A stretch of DNA of 45,914 bases from Chromobacterium alticapitis (GTDB taxonomy: Bacteria; Pseudomonadota; Gammaproteobacteria; Burkholderiales; Chromobacteriaceae). The stretch covers positions 1-45,914 of the forward strand of contig NZ_PQWB01000001.1 of assembly GCF_002924365.1 (NCBI RefSeq). Reading direction: 5' to 3'. Below, one piece after another: positions 8,801 through 16,328 of the stretch. Both the position numbers and the translations under genes were made by a program. The notes beneath the pieces were generated by a model, which was not told the DNA's origin, made no database searches, and saw nothing but the letters and a program-made list of their open reading frames with translations. Every line of letters starts with the position of its first letter. Within the stretch, counting starts at the first letter, position 1.

Positions 8801-8940
8801 TGGGCGAAGGGCAACGCCGCAAAAAAAACCAATAGCGAGGCCGCGCCCACCAGGTAGGCGAGCCTGCGTTGGCCGCGTGTAGGCGGCAGCGTGGACAGGA
8901 ATTCCAGGCTGGGTTGGGAGGCCGAACTTGCCTGCTGCAT
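5854..8940 (-). CDS. MASE4 hybrid sensor histidine kinase (HisKA-HATPase-REC-REC-HPt)
   Basis: A 1028-residue inner-membrane phosphorelay kinase. The N-terminal 275 residues form about eight membrane helices. The conserved [22 protein letters not shown] stretch (57-78) marks the MASE4 sensor family, whose ligand is unknown. HisKA follows with His315 in [10 protein letters not shown], then HATPase_c (N-box [19 protein letters not shown]). Two REC domains follow (about 555-680 with [10 protein letters not shown]; about 700-820 with [11 protein letters not shown]) and an HPt domain (about 845-925; His in [10 protein letters not shown]). All phospho-acceptors are present. The HPt probably passes phosphate to the HD-GYP regulator, whose gene overlaps the end by 4 bp. 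Confidence 0.95.
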   Translation of the reverse strand: MQQASSASQPSLEFLSTLPPTRGQRRLAYLVGAASLLVFFAALPFAQIPLTKVWAFIPTYQSALAINDLVTATLLFGQFAILRHPGLRLLAMGYLYTALMAVFHALSFPGLFAEHGALTGGPQTTAWLYMFWHAGFPGLVIVYSQLAPSPTASRGSSMRLILLSISQVCLAVAAVAALATAGHEYLPSIMQGNHYTPLMWGVVTCVWGMSALALAAMMLRRPQSLLDLWLSVVMLTWLCDVGLSTVFNAGRFDLGFYAGRVYGLLAASFILLVLLLENGRLYAQLAASSVALGQAKQEAEEATKAKSMFLANMSHEIRTPMNAIIGMSYLALRTELSDQQRDYVSKIHNAGTSLLGIINDILDFSKVEAGRLELESQRFWLDDMLDSVSALVAQKAADKGLELLFETGKDVPQALVGDALRLGQVLTNLVNNAIKFTEQGQVAILIGVAERIGDKAQLRFCVHDTGMGMTEEQVSRLFQAFSQADGSTTRRFGGTGLGLAIVKRLVELMGGTVRVESAPGWGSSFIFNCWLGVDETMGVSSRPQLPKELRGMRVLAVDDNQAALSVLSEQLRALDFDVVECMTGGEAVSQVRQHCLDQPFDIALVDWMMPEMDGLETIRRMRQISRRLRVILVTAFGRDDVRAQAKNAGCDGFLVKPVSQSTLYDSLLEAFGFGRSGKRTAPAVELQPDLHGVHLLLAEDNRINQQIAVELLEGTGATITVVGNGQAVLDKLAAYGPKGFDAVLMDVQMPIMDGIEATRRIRAQDEFSDLPVIAMTADALADERESCLAAGMVDHVAKPIDPHILFSTLMRWLPAANLVEKPGQPPSGLPLPPVEGLDQAGGLNRVAGNRDLYLHMLRQFVEEEADAMQRLSLALEVGDLETAERIAHTLKGAAGSIGLIELQSDATRLERALRDGQDPDAPCELLARSMDHALSGLREAMGGMETKMKPAGGDAAALFNQLAALLQAGDGEALSFFLEHASDILAGFPEDGCQVFERSLNSFDFVDALEQLRAAAKAVGMDLSEQAP

Positions 8941-9092
8941 AAGCGCTGTTCTCCGCGTTGCGGCATGCCTCCGCCACGGAGATCATCAAGGAGGCATGGT
9001 GATGCTTATGTATAGAGCATCGGGCAGCGTCTTGCCCATCATGCGGCCATGCTGCAAGGCAAAAAACTAGGCCATGGGTTGGAATCGACTTC

Positions 9093-9668
9093 TCAGCCCA
9101 GCCAGCCCTTGGCCTTCGCGTCCAGCAAACGGCCCTCCAAGTATTCCCACAAGGCAGGACAGCCTTCGCGGATGGGCGGCGCGATACGCTTGACTACCTG
9201 TTCGTGACGAATGCCGTTTTCAAGCCAGCTCTGGCCATGATTGGCCAGATTCAGCAATACCGGCATGGCGCGGTCCGCGGCATTGGCGAAGCGCGCCTCA
9301 GCCGTCTCACCCGCCTCGAACTCTTTCCAGAGATCCAAAAAGCGCGCGCCCTGCTCCGGCGCCAACATGCCGAAAATACGCGTGACGCAAGCCAGCTCAT
9401 GCGCCTTGCGCTCCTCCCAGCCGCTTTCGGCATATACGATAGTGTCGCCGGTTTCGATTTCGCCGATGTCATGCACCAACAGCATCATGACCACTTGGTT
9501 GATATCCACCGGTTCGGCGGCGTAAGACTGCAAGGACGCCGCCAACAGCGCGATTTGCCAGCTGTGCTCGGCCGAATTCTCATAGCGCTCGCTGTTCAGC
9601 ACGCGCGTCTTGCGGGTGACTTGCTTGAGCTTGTCGATTTCCAAGGCGAATTCAATGATGTTTTGCAT
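9093..9668 (-). CDS. HD-domain hydrolase, YfbR/HDDC2-like
   Basis: A 191-residue soluble HD-superfamily metal-dependent phosphohydrolase, in the group related to YfbR and HDDC2-type 5'-deoxynucleotidases. Metal ligands are visible: H35 in SAEHSWQIA, H66-D67 in LVHDIGEIETGDT, and D132 in AADRAMPVL. The true substrate is not established for this subgroup. The ATG at 9668 follows AAAGAGAAC; a longer in-frame reading to 9728 would add a low-complexity leader without family support. It stands alone between the signalling operon and the alpha/beta hydrolase terminator. No terminator was seen in the 152 nt after it; that stretch holds the likely promoter region of the hybrid kinase gene. Confidence 0.85.
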   Translation of the reverse strand: MQNIIEFALEIDKLKQVTRKTRVLNSERYENSAEHSWQIALLAASLQSYAAEPVDINQVVMMLLVHDIGEIETGDTIVYAESGWEERKAHELACVTRIFGMLAPEQGARFLDLWKEFEAGETAEARFANAADRAMPVLLNLANHGQSWLENGIRHEQVVKRIAPPIREGCPALWEYLEGRLLDAKAKGWLG

Positions 9669-9788
9669 CTTGTTCTCTTTCTGATGGATTCGGGGATTAG
9701 CGGGCAGATCTGCAGCTTGCCCGCCCAACCGCGAGCTGCCGTCGCGGAGCGGGCAGCGTTCAAGGATAAGGGGCGGATCATGGGGTGC

Positions 9789-9813
9789 AAAAAAAGCAGA
9801 CCGGAGTCTGCTT
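9789..9813 (-). terminator. Rho-independent terminator of the ferredoxin-hydrolase operon
   Basis: On the minus strand, AAGCAGAC (seen as GTCTGCTT at 9806-9813 on the plus strand) pairs with its complement at 9794-9801 around a 4-nt loop, followed by a T run (A at 9789-9795 on the plus strand). It lies 10 nt after the hydrolase stop. Confidence 0.85.
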
Positions 9814-9822
9814 GGGCGCGCC

Positions 9823-10431
9823 TTACCAGCATCGCTGTATCATTTGAGCCAGCTGCACCAGCCGGCCATGGAAGAAGTGGCCCGCGCCGGGCAGCACCAG
9901 CACCGGCAGGTTCTGCGGCCTCGCCCAGTCCAGCACGGCGGACATTGGAATCACCTCGTCTTCTTCGCCGTGTATCACTAGCGTATCGGCTGGCACTTCC
10001 GGCGTGGGGATGGGATATTTGCCGACAGCCACGCCCATCAGCAGCAGCTTGTCAGACTCGATGCGCGCGCGCGCGCGCGCGGCGACAAAGCCGCCGAAGG
10101 AAAAGCCGGCCAGCGCCAGCGGCAGGCCCGAATGCTGTGTCTTGGCGTGCTCGACCACGGCGATGACGTCGTCCACCTCGCCTTGCCCGTGGTCATGCTC
10201 GCCCTCGCTGTCGCCCACGCCGCGCAGATTCGGGCAGTAACAGGCATAGCCCATTTGCGACAGCGCCTTGGCCGCGGTTTGCACCACCTTGTTGGTGTGC
10301 GTGCCGCCTTGCAGCGGGTTGGGATGGCAAATCACGGCCACGCCGCTGGCCTCGCCCTGAGCGGCCACGAAAATGGTATCGAGCCGGCCAGCCGGGCCGG
10401 CGACGTCCACCTTGTTCAGCGCCTTCAACAT
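9823..10431 (-). CDS. Alpha/beta hydrolase
   Basis: A 202-residue soluble alpha/beta-hydrolase of the small family seen in many Beta- and Gammaproteobacteria (annotated alpha/beta hydrolase, dienelactone-hydrolase-like). The nucleophile elbow is GFSFGG with Ser111; the acid is probably Asp158 in HGEEDEVIP and the base His185 in GAGHFFHG. The N-terminal HPNPLQGGTHTNKVV is a subfamily signature. The substrate is unknown. The ATG at 10431 shares one base with the stop of the ferredoxin gene upstream, so they are translationally coupled. A (GC)9 tract inside the gene encodes Ala-Arg repeats just after the nucleophile helix and could be slippage-prone. Confidence 0.88.
   Translation of the reverse strand: MLKALNKVDVAGPAGRLDTIFVAAQGEASGVAVICHPNPLQGGTHTNKVVQTAAKALSQMGYACYCPNLRGVGDSEGEHDHGQGEVDDVIAVVEHAKTQHSGLPLALAGFSFGGFVAARARARIESDKLLLMGVAVGKYPIPTPEVPADTLVIHGEEDEVIPMSAVLDWARPQNLPVLVLPGAGHFFHGRLVQLAQMIQRCW
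10063..10081. repeat. (GC)9 dinucleotide tract inside the hydrolase gene
   Basis: Nineteen bases of uninterrupted alternating G and C. On the minus strand they encode alternating Ala and Arg (about residues 117-123), placed soon after the catalytic Ser111. Slippage by one unit would shift the frame and lose the Asp and His of the triad. Alternating GC can also adopt Z-DNA. Confidence 0.9.
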
Positions 10432-10739
10432 CAGATCTTCAGCCTTTCCACCACGCGGCCGTTCACCATGTGCTCGCTGACGATTTCGTCTATGTCTTCC
10501 TTGTCGATGAAGGTGTACCAGGTCTCTTGCGGATAGACCACCATCACCGGGCCATCGTCGCAGCGGCCCAGACAACCGGCCTTGTTGACGCGGATCTTGC
10601 CGTCGCCGGCCAAACCCTGCGCCTTGACTTTGTCCTTCATATAGCTCAGCAGCTCGCTGGAGCCATGATTATTGCAGCAGCTCTCGCCCTCGGCGCGCTG
10701 GTTGCAGCAGATGAATACGTGTTTGTCGAAAAAGCTCAT
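10431..10739 (-). CDS. Thioredoxin-like [2Fe-2S] ferredoxin
   Basis: A 102-residue protein of the thioredoxin-like [2Fe-2S] ferredoxin family (Shethna/FeFdI type), a soluble one-electron carrier. Cysteines occur at 11, 12, 21, 22, 56 and 60. The likely cluster ligands are one from each N-terminal pair plus Cys56 and Cys60 in KAGCLGRCDDGPV, the usual C-x3-C. The ATG at 10739 gives MSFFDKHVFICCNQR, the family's normal start. First gene of a two-gene operon with the alpha/beta hydrolase, overlapping by one base; this pairing recurs in Betaproteobacteria, though the joint role is unclear. The tandem CC pairs make it uncertain which Cys bind the cluster. Confidence 0.9.
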   Translation of the reverse strand: MSFFDKHVFICCNQRAEGESCCNNHGSSELLSYMKDKVKAQGLAGDGKIRVNKAGCLGRCDDGPVMVVYPQETWYTFIDKEDIDEIVSEHMVNGRVVERLKI

Positions 10740-10843
10740 GTTTCTCTCTCGATGAATGCGATTTTTCGCAGAGCGGGCCAACTTCGCCCATCAGGCTTCC
10801 GCCTGGGCAAACCTGAGGCTTGCCCATTCTGCGACTTTGGCTA

Positions 10844-12250
10844 TTAGTTGTCCGTATCCGCCCAGCCGGCCGCGCCGACGGTGGCGGCGTTGTCGAACTT
10901 GGCGTAGTGGCCGATGAAGGCCAAGCGCACCGCGCCGGTGGGGCCGTTACGGTGCTTGCCTATGATGGCCTCGGCCAGGCCCTTTTCCGGAGAGTCCGGG
11001 TTGTAGTACTCGTCGCGGTACATGAAGATGATCAAGTCCGCGTCCTGCTCGATGGCGCCCGATTCGCGAAGGTCGGACATCATCGGGCGCTTATTCGGCC
11101 GTTGCTCCACCGCCCGCGACAGCTGCGACAGCGCGATTACCGGCACCTGCAGCTCTTTGGCCAGACCCTTCAGACCGCGCGAGATTTCGCCCAGTTCGGC
11201 GGTCCGGTTGTCGCCGCGGCCGGAACCGGACATCAGCTGCAAGTAGTCGATCACGATCAAGCCCAGCTTGCCGCCGTGCTGGCGCGCCAAGCGGCGCGCG
11301 CGGGCGCGCAATTCCAGTGCGGTGAGACCCGGCGTCTCGTCGATATACATCGGCGCGTCGGACAGCTTGCCTATGGCGTAGGTCAGCTTCTGCCAATCGT
11401 CGTCGCCCAGCTTGCCGGTGCGCAGCACGTGCTGGTCCAGCCGTCCCACCGAGCCCAGCATACGCATCACCAGCTGCGCGCCGCCCATTTCCATCGAGAA
11501 CACCGCTACCGGCAGATGGGTTTCCACCGCCACGTGCTCGGCGATATTCATCGAGAAGGCGGTTTTACCCATGGACGGGCGGCCCGCGACGATGATCAGG
11601 TCTCCCGGCTGCAGGCCGGAGGTCTTGGCGTCCAGGTCGAAGAAGCCGGTCGGCACGCCGGTCACCTCGTCCGGATTGTCGCGGCTATACAGCATGTCGA
11701 TCCGCTCCACCACCTCCTTCAGCAAACCCGGCATTTCCAGGAAGCCTTGCTTGGACTTGGCGGTGGATTCGGCGATCTGGAACACCCGGCCCTCGGCCTC
11801 GTCCAGCAATTGCGCCGCGTCGCGCCCCATGGGCGCGTAAGCGGCTTCGGCGATCTCCGTGCCCACCTGCGCCAACTGGCGCATGATGGAACGCTCTCGG
11901 ACGATTTCGGCATAGCGGCGGATATTAGCCGCCGACGGCGTGTTCTGTGCCAGCGTGGCCAGGTAGGCCAGCCCCCCTATCTCGGCCAGCGCGGCGTTTT
12001 TGTCCAGCGCCTCGGCTACCGTCACCACGTCCGCCGGCCGCGCCACTTCCACTAGCTTGGCGATGCTGCGGTAGATCAGGCGGTGATCATGGCGGTAGAA
12101 ATCGGGTTCGCTGACCACGTCAGCGATCTTGTCCCAGGCGCTGTTGTCGAGCAGCAGGCCGCCCAGCACCGATTGCTCGGCTTCCACCGAATGCGGCGGC
12201 GTGCGGATGGACGCCATCTCGCTGTCGAAATTTTCGTACTGTTCTGTCAT
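10844..12250 (-). CDS. dnaB: Replicative DNA helicase
   Basis: Hexameric 5'-to-3' helicase that unwinds DNA at the replication fork. The 468 residues show the N-terminal DnaB domain (about 17-120; PPHSVEAEQSVLGGLLLD) and the RecA-like C-terminal domain with Walker A GRPSMGKTA (223-231), Walker B LIVIDYLQLM, and the DnaB-specific SDLRESGAIEQDAD and GPTGAVRLAF segments. No intein is present, although dnaB is a common intein site. The ATG at 12250 begins MTEQYENFD; a longer reading to 12292 would begin inside the promoter area. It is not beside rplI or alr here and seems transcribed alone from the -10 at 12299-12304. Confidence 0.97.
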   Translation of the reverse strand: MTEQYENFDSEMASIRTPPHSVEAEQSVLGGLLLDNSAWDKIADVVSEPDFYRHDHRLIYRSIAKLVEVARPADVVTVAEALDKNAALAEIGGLAYLATLAQNTPSAANIRRYAEIVRERSIMRQLAQVGTEIAEAAYAPMGRDAAQLLDEAEGRVFQIAESTAKSKQGFLEMPGLLKEVVERIDMLYSRDNPDEVTGVPTGFFDLDAKTSGLQPGDLIIVAGRPSMGKTAFSMNIAEHVAVETHLPVAVFSMEMGGAQLVMRMLGSVGRLDQHVLRTGKLGDDDWQKLTYAIGKLSDAPMYIDETPGLTALELRARARRLARQHGGKLGLIVIDYLQLMSGSGRGDNRTAELGEISRGLKGLAKELQVPVIALSQLSRAVEQRPNKRPMMSDLRESGAIEQDADLIIFMYRDEYYNPDSPEKGLAEAIIGKHRNGPTGAVRLAFIGHYAKFDNAATVGAAGWADTDN

Positions 12251-12293
12251 GTAGACCCGGAGGGCGCGCGCGGAACGGCGCGCGTAAGGCAAA

Positions 12294-12306
12294 ACGTAAT
12301 TCTAGC
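12294..12306 (-). promoter_or_regulatory. -10 region of the dnaB promoter
   Basis: On the minus strand GCTAGAATTACGT holds TAGAAT (12304-12299), about 50 nt before the dnaB ATG. The 13-mer is identical to that in front of map. TTGATG (12330-12325) is the nearest -35-like hexamer but its spacing of 20 nt is long. Confidence 0.5.
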
Positions 12307-12407
12307 GCGAAACGTCGAAGCGCTCATCAATCATTCAAGCGGCAAGAATCTTGACCCGGGCCAGCCTGAAAATTCAGAATGAATAATTATTGGAAATGGA
12401 GACGCCC

Positions 12408-13109
12408 ATGCCCCACTTAAAAATCGGCATCATAGGCGGCCTGAGTCCGGAGTCCACAGTCAGCTATTATCTTCGCATCACGCGCCAGTACGTGGCCAGG
12501 CACGGCGATGACGGATATCCGGAAATCCTGATTCATAGTGTGTGCTTAAAGCAATTCCACGCTTGGCGCGACGCCGGCCGCTGGGAGCTGTTCGCAGACA
12601 AGCTGGCTGAGATCGCAGAAAACCTGCGCCTGCGCGGCGCGGATTTCGGCCTGATCGCGTCCAACACCCCGCACCGGGTATTCGACGAAGTGCAGGCCCG
12701 AACCGCGCTGCCCTTGCTGCATATTCTGGAGCCGGTAAGCGAAGCCATTCTGCAGGCTGGCCAGCGCACTGTCGCCCTGCTGGGCACCCGCTTCACCATG
12801 GGCGAAGCTTTCTATAGAGACGCTCTAGCCAAGCGCGGCATAGACTGTCTGCTTCCCGCCCCAGCGGAGCAGGCCACCATTCACCGCATCATCGACGAGG
12901 AATTAGTCCGCGGCGTGCTGCGTGAAGAATCGCGCCGCGTGTATCAGGACATCATCGCCCGCCTGGCCGGACAAGGGGCCGAAGGCGTGGTGCTGGGATG
13001 CACCGAGATTCCGCTGCTGATTGAGCCTAGACACAGCCCCATCCCCGTTTACGACACCGCCGTTTTGCATGCCGATGCGGCGCTGGCGCGCGCCACCCAT
13101 CCGTCGTAG
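12408..13109 (+). CDS. Aspartate/glutamate racemase family protein (YgeA-like)
   Basis: A 233-residue cofactor-independent amino-acid racemase of the Asp/Glu/hydantoin racemase superfamily. The N-terminus KIGIIGGLSPESTVSYY is typical. The second catalytic residue is Cys198 in VLGCTEIPLL. At the first catalytic position, usually Cys in aspartate racemases, the sequence is IASNTPH, with Ser85. E. coli YgeA has Thr at this place and is a broad amino-acid racemase, so a similar role is plausible but unproven. The ATG at 12408 follows GGAG with a 6-nt gap; in-frame TTG (12390) and ATG (12396) lie closer to the promoter. The stop codon lies inside a palindromic repeat. Confidence 0.87.
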   Translation: MPHLKIGIIGGLSPESTVSYYLRITRQYVARHGDDGYPEILIHSVCLKQFHAWRDAGRWELFADKLAEIAENLRLRGADFGLIASNTPHRVFDEVQARTALPLLHILEPVSEAILQAGQRTVALLGTRFTMGEAFYRDALAKRGIDCLLPAPAEQATIHRIIDEELVRGVLREESRRVYQDIIARLAGQGAEGVVLGCTEIPLLIEPRHSPIPVYDTAVLHADAALARATHPS

Positions 13110-13189
13110 GGCGGATGCCTAAAAGAAGACTCGCCTGCCGCAACTTGCAGCCAGCGGCGGATGCCCCGCAAGCGGGGCATCCGCCCTAC
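13106..13189. repeat. Palindromic intergenic repeat (REP-like)
   Basis: GTAGGGCGGATGCC (13106-13119) is perfectly inverted at 13176-13189. The right half also folds alone: CGGATGCCCCGC (13158-13169) with GCGGGGCATCCG (13172-13183). The element fills the gap between convergent genes, supplies the racemase stop codon (TAG at 13107-13109) and ends 9 nt before the flavoprotein stop. It may act as a bidirectional terminator; GTAGGGCGGAT-type palindromes are familiar dispersed repeats in proteobacteria. Confidence 0.75.
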
Positions 13190-13197
13190 CGCATGAG

Positions 13198-14373
13198 TCA
13201 GCAGTTCATCCCGGCGACGAAGCCGGACGACCAGGCCCACTGGAAGTTGTAGCCGCCCAGCCAGCCGGTCACGTCCACCACCTCGCCGATGAAGAACAGT
13301 CCCGGCGCGTCGTTGGCCATCAAGGTTTTGGACGACAGCGCCTGGGTGGACACGCCGCCCCGCGTCACTTCGGCCTTTTTATAGCCTTGGGTGCCGTTGG
13401 GCTTGACGCACCAACGGTGCAGTTGCTCAGCCAATTGACGGCGCTGCTTCGGCCCCAAGTCTTTCAGGCGCTTGTTCATGCCGACGCGGTCCAGCCAGGC
13501 GTCGGCGAAGCGTCGCGACCAACCTAGTTCCGACAAGGCATTGGCGATCAGTTGCTCGCTGTCCGCCCGCTCCTCCAGCCAGCTCTCGGCATCACCGTCC
13601 GGCATCAAGTCCAGCAGCAGTTCCATGCCGGGCTGCCAGTAAGACGACACCTGCAGGATGGCGGGACCGGACACGCCCTTGTGCGTGAACAGAACGTTCT
13701 CGCGAAACTTGCCCTTGCCGGCCTTGGCCTCCACCTCCACCGATACGCCGGCCAGCGGGGTGAAAATCTCGGCATCTTCCACATGGAAAGTCAGCGGCAC
13801 CAGCGCCGGCGACAACGGCGTGACGGCCAGGCCAAATTGTTCGGCCAGTTGATAACCAAACGGCGTGGCGCCTATTTGCGGAATGGACAGGCCGCCAGTG
13901 GCGACGACCAGCGAAGACGAAGAAAAACGGCCGCGGCTGGTATCCACCTCGAAGCCGCCATCTGCGGCGCGCGCCACGCTCATGATGGTGGTTTCCATCC
14001 GGCGGTCCACGCCGCCCTTGCGGCACTCTTCGTCGAGCATGGCGATGATGCGCTCGCTGCCTTCGTCGCAAAACAGCTGGCCCAGCTTTTTCTCGTGGTA
14101 GCCGATGCCGTGGCGCTCTACCATGGAGACGAAGTCCTGCGGCGTGTATTGCGCCAGCGCGGAGCGGCAAAAATGGGCGTTGGCCGACAGATAGCAGTCG
14201 AAGCGCGCGTTGACATTGGTGAAGTTGCAACGGCCGCCGCCCGAGATGCGGATTTTCTCCGCCAGCTTGGCCGCGTGGTCCAGCAATAGCACGCTGCGGC
14301 CGCGTTGGCCGGCCGTGGCTGCGCACATCAAACCGGCCGCGCCGGCGCCAATGACGATTACATCAAATTGCAA
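13198..14373 (-). CDS. BaiN/HI0933/YhiN-family flavoprotein
   Basis: A 391-residue FAD-binding NAD(P)-dependent oxidoreductase of the HI0933/YhiN (BaiN-like) family. The dinucleotide-binding motif is VIVIGAGAAGLMCA near the N-terminus. Family marks follow: KIRISGGGRCNFTN, the mid-protein KGVSGPAILQ, the ALSSKTLMAN region and the C-terminal FIGEVVDVTGWLGGYNFQWAWSSG. The physiological substrate is not known. The start is a TTG at 14373 (reads M-QFDVIVIG), with AGGA 8 nt before it. Divergent from sodB with a 110-nt shared upstream region; convergent with the racemase gene. Confidence 0.92.
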   Translation of the reverse strand: MQFDVIVIGAGAAGLMCAATAGQRGRSVLLLDHAAKLAEKIRISGGGRCNFTNVNARFDCYLSANAHFCRSALAQYTPQDFVSMVERHGIGYHEKKLGQLFCDEGSERIIAMLDEECRKGGVDRRMETTIMSVARAADGGFEVDTSRGRFSSSSLVVATGGLSIPQIGATPFGYQLAEQFGLAVTPLSPALVPLTFHVEDAEIFTPLAGVSVEVEAKAGKGKFRENVLFTHKGVSGPAILQVSSYWQPGMELLLDLMPDGDAESWLEERADSEQLIANALSELGWSRRFADAWLDRVGMNKRLKDLGPKQRRQLAEQLHRWCVKPNGTQGYKKAEVTRGGVSTQALSSKTLMANDAPGLFFIGEVVDVTGWLGGYNFQWAWSSGFVAGMNC

Positions 14374-14426
14374 AAGCTTATTCCTATCATTTTAGTCAAC
14401 TATTAGCCACGCCGGCCATATTCCAG

Positions 14427-14432
14427 TAAACT
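14427..14432 (+). promoter_or_regulatory. Possible -10 of the sodB promoter
   Basis: TAAACT followed by GCG, 52 nt before the sodB ATG. The -35 region (TTAGCC, 14403-14408) is weak. The leader contains a small CCGC-TTAT-GCGG stem before the AAGGAG ribosome-binding site. No clear Fur box was recognised. Confidence 0.35.
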
Positions 14433-14483
14433 GCGAGAAAAGCATCCGCTTATGCGGCTTACTTTCTCAACAAGGAGAGCATA

Positions 14484-15062
14484 ATGGAACACAAACTGCC
14501 TGAACTGCCGTACGCGCTGGACGCCCTGGCCCCGCACATTTCCAAGGAAACCCTGGAATTCCACTACGGCAAGCATCATCAGACCTATATCACGAACCTG
14601 AACAACCTGATCAAGGGCACCGAGTTCGAAAACGCCTCCCTGGAAGAGATCGTCAAGAAGTCTTCCGGCGGCATTTTCAACAACGCCGCTCAGGTTTGGA
14701 ACCACACCTTCTACTGGTTCGGCCTGGCCCCGAACGCGGGCGGCGAGCCGACCGGCGCGCTGGCTGAAGCCATCAACGCCAAGTGGGGTTCGTTCGAAGA
14801 ATTCAAGAAAGCCTTCACCCAAACCGCCGTCGGCACCTTTGGTTCCGGCTGGGCCTGGCTAGTGAAGAACAGCGACGGCAGCCTGGACCTGGTTTCCACC
14901 AGCAACGCTGCCACCCCGCTGACCACCGACAAGAAGCCGCTCTTGACCTGTGATGTGTGGGAACACGCGTATTATATCGATTACCGCAACAGCCGCCCGA
15001 ACTATATGGAAAGCTTCTGGAAGCTGGTGAACTGGGACTTCGCGGCCAAGAATTTCGCCTGA
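14484..15062 (+). CDS. sodB: Iron superoxide dismutase
   Basis: Cytosolic enzyme converting superoxide to hydrogen peroxide and oxygen. The 192 residues match SodB length. Metal ligands sit at His27 (EFHYGKHH), His74 (QVWNHTFYW), Asp157 and His161 ([13 protein letters not shown]). Gln70 in NNAAQVW, rather than a C-terminal-domain Gln, marks the iron form. AAGGAG precedes the ATG at 14484. Single-gene unit closed by a strong terminator at 15083-15107. No anomalies. Confidence 0.97.
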   Translation: MEHKLPELPYALDALAPHISKETLEFHYGKHHQTYITNLNNLIKGTEFENASLEEIVKKSSGGIFNNAAQVWNHTFYWFGLAPNAGGEPTGALAEAINAKWGSFEEFKKAFTQTAVGTFGSGWAWLVKNSDGSLDLVSTSNAATPLTTDKKPLLTCDVWEHAYYIDYRNSRPNYMESFWKLVNWDFAAKNFA

Positions 15063-15082
15063 TTCCCGCTTCGCGCAAAACC

Positions 15083-15107
15083 AAAGGGGCCAGACGGCCC
15101 CTTTTTT
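15083..15107 (+). terminator. Rho-independent terminator of sodB
   Basis: AAAGGGGCC (15083-15091), loop AGAC, GGCCCC (15096-15101) and six T. On the other strand the stem is followed by TTTGGTTTT, so it may also stop the chemosensory operon that ends at 15123. Confidence 0.92.
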
Positions 15108-15122
15108 GCGCCCATACGCCGC

Positions 15123-16325
15123 TTACTCCCTCTCCTGCATCCATAACAGGAAAAGCTCTTCCGACAGCGGCCGGCTGTAATAATAGCCTTGCGCCACATC
15201 GCAACCCAGCGCCGCCAGCTGCTGCCTGTCATCCTCCGTTTCCACACCCTCCGCTACAGAAGACAACTGCAGCTTTTGGCACATCGCGATGGCCGAGGTC
15301 AAAATGGCCAGCTTCTTCGGACTGCCCGAGGCGTCGTGGACGAATTCCCGGTCTATTTTCAACTCTGTGAACGGGCTGCGCGACAACTGCTTCATCGACG
15401 AATAGCCTGTGCCGTAATCGTCCATCGCCAGACCAAAGCCGTTGAGCCGCAAACGCGCCAATGTCCCCAGCGATGGCGCGAGATTGGACATCAGGGAAGT
15501 TTCCGTCACCTCCAGCACGATGCTCTGGCTGGGCAAGCCCTTGGACTGGACGATGGTTGTCATCTCGTCCACCAGATTGGGGTCGTTCAGCAGCGGCACC
15601 GGCAGATTGATGGAGGCGTGCAGGCCGGGATGGATGGCCAGGAAGCGCAGCATCGCGGCGCAGACCTCGCGCAGAAAATGATAGAAGAAACGAATGGCCA
15701 GCTCGCCGTCTTCCAGATATTCGACGAACAGCGACGGCGACAGCACGCCATAATGCGGGTGCTCCCAGCGCACCAGCGCCTCTACGCCGCACAGCGCATT
15801 GTCCTTCAGCGAAATCTTGGGCTGGTAATACGGCACCAGTTGCTTCATCTGCAAGGCGTGGGAAACCTCCTCGCGGGTCAGCGTGAATTTATTGTTGACC
15901 AGGCTGGGCAAATGCCAGTCCGGATTGCAGGCATCGAGCACGCGCAGCACCTCTTCGCGCCGCAGCGGCTTGGGAAACACCTCAAGCAGGTCCAGGTCCG
16001 ATGCATCCACCACGCCTTGCACCGCGTCCAACACGTCGCGCGGCACGCCGCTCATCACCGCGACGAACTGCACCTTGCCCTTCATCGTGGCGGCTATGCT
16101 TTCCAGCAGCCTGACGCCGTCCATGCACGGCATGTTCAAGTCGGTGATCACCAGATCGACGTTGTCCAGCGTCTCCAGCTTGGCCAGAGCATCCACGCCG
16201 TTCTCCGCTTCCAGCACTCTGGGGAAGCCAAGATCCTGCAAAATGCCCACGGCCAGCAGGCGATGGGTCGCGGAGTCATCCACCACCATCACCGTGCGCG
16301 GCAGCCACTTATCGAGATAACCCAT
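15123..16325 (-). CDS. Response regulator with EAL c-di-GMP phosphodiesterase domain
   Basis: A 400-residue REC-EAL protein. The REC domain (about 11-130) has Asp62 in VITDLNMP and Lys119 in FPKP. The EAL domain (about 152-395) looks catalytic: E182-A183-L184, N240 (SINLP), E272 and E275 (LEVTETS), D302-D303 in MDDYGTGYSS, K323 in ELKIDREF and E359 in AEGVET. There is no GGDEF and no DNA-binding domain, unlike VieA; the layout resembles PvrR and RocR. It should hydrolyse c-di-GMP to pGpG under control of phosphorylation. The start lies 3 nt after the cheB stop, making it the last gene of the chemosensory operon and a likely CheA target. Confidence 0.95.
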   Translation of the reverse strand: MGYLDKWLPRTVMVVDDSATHRLLAVGILQDLGFPRVLEAENGVDALAKLETLDNVDLVITDLNMPCMDGVRLLESIAATMKGKVQFVAVMSGVPRDVLDAVQGVVDASDLDLLEVFPKPLRREEVLRVLDACNPDWHLPSLVNNKFTLTREEVSHALQMKQLVPYYQPKISLKDNALCGVEALVRWEHPHYGVLSPSLFVEYLEDGELAIRFFYHFLREVCAAMLRFLAIHPGLHASINLPVPLLNDPNLVDEMTTIVQSKGLPSQSIVLEVTETSLMSNLAPSLGTLARLRLNGFGLAMDDYGTGYSSMKQLSRSPFTELKIDREFVHDASGSPKKLAILTSAIAMCQKLQLSSVAEGVETEDDRQQLAALGCDVAQGYYYSRPLSEELFLLWMQERE

Positions 16326-16328
16326 GAT

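Noticed and set aside
9001-9021. Inverted repeat GATGCT/AGCATC upstream of the hybrid kinase gene
   Set aside because: Short 6-bp arms; close to a possible -10 but not above chance.
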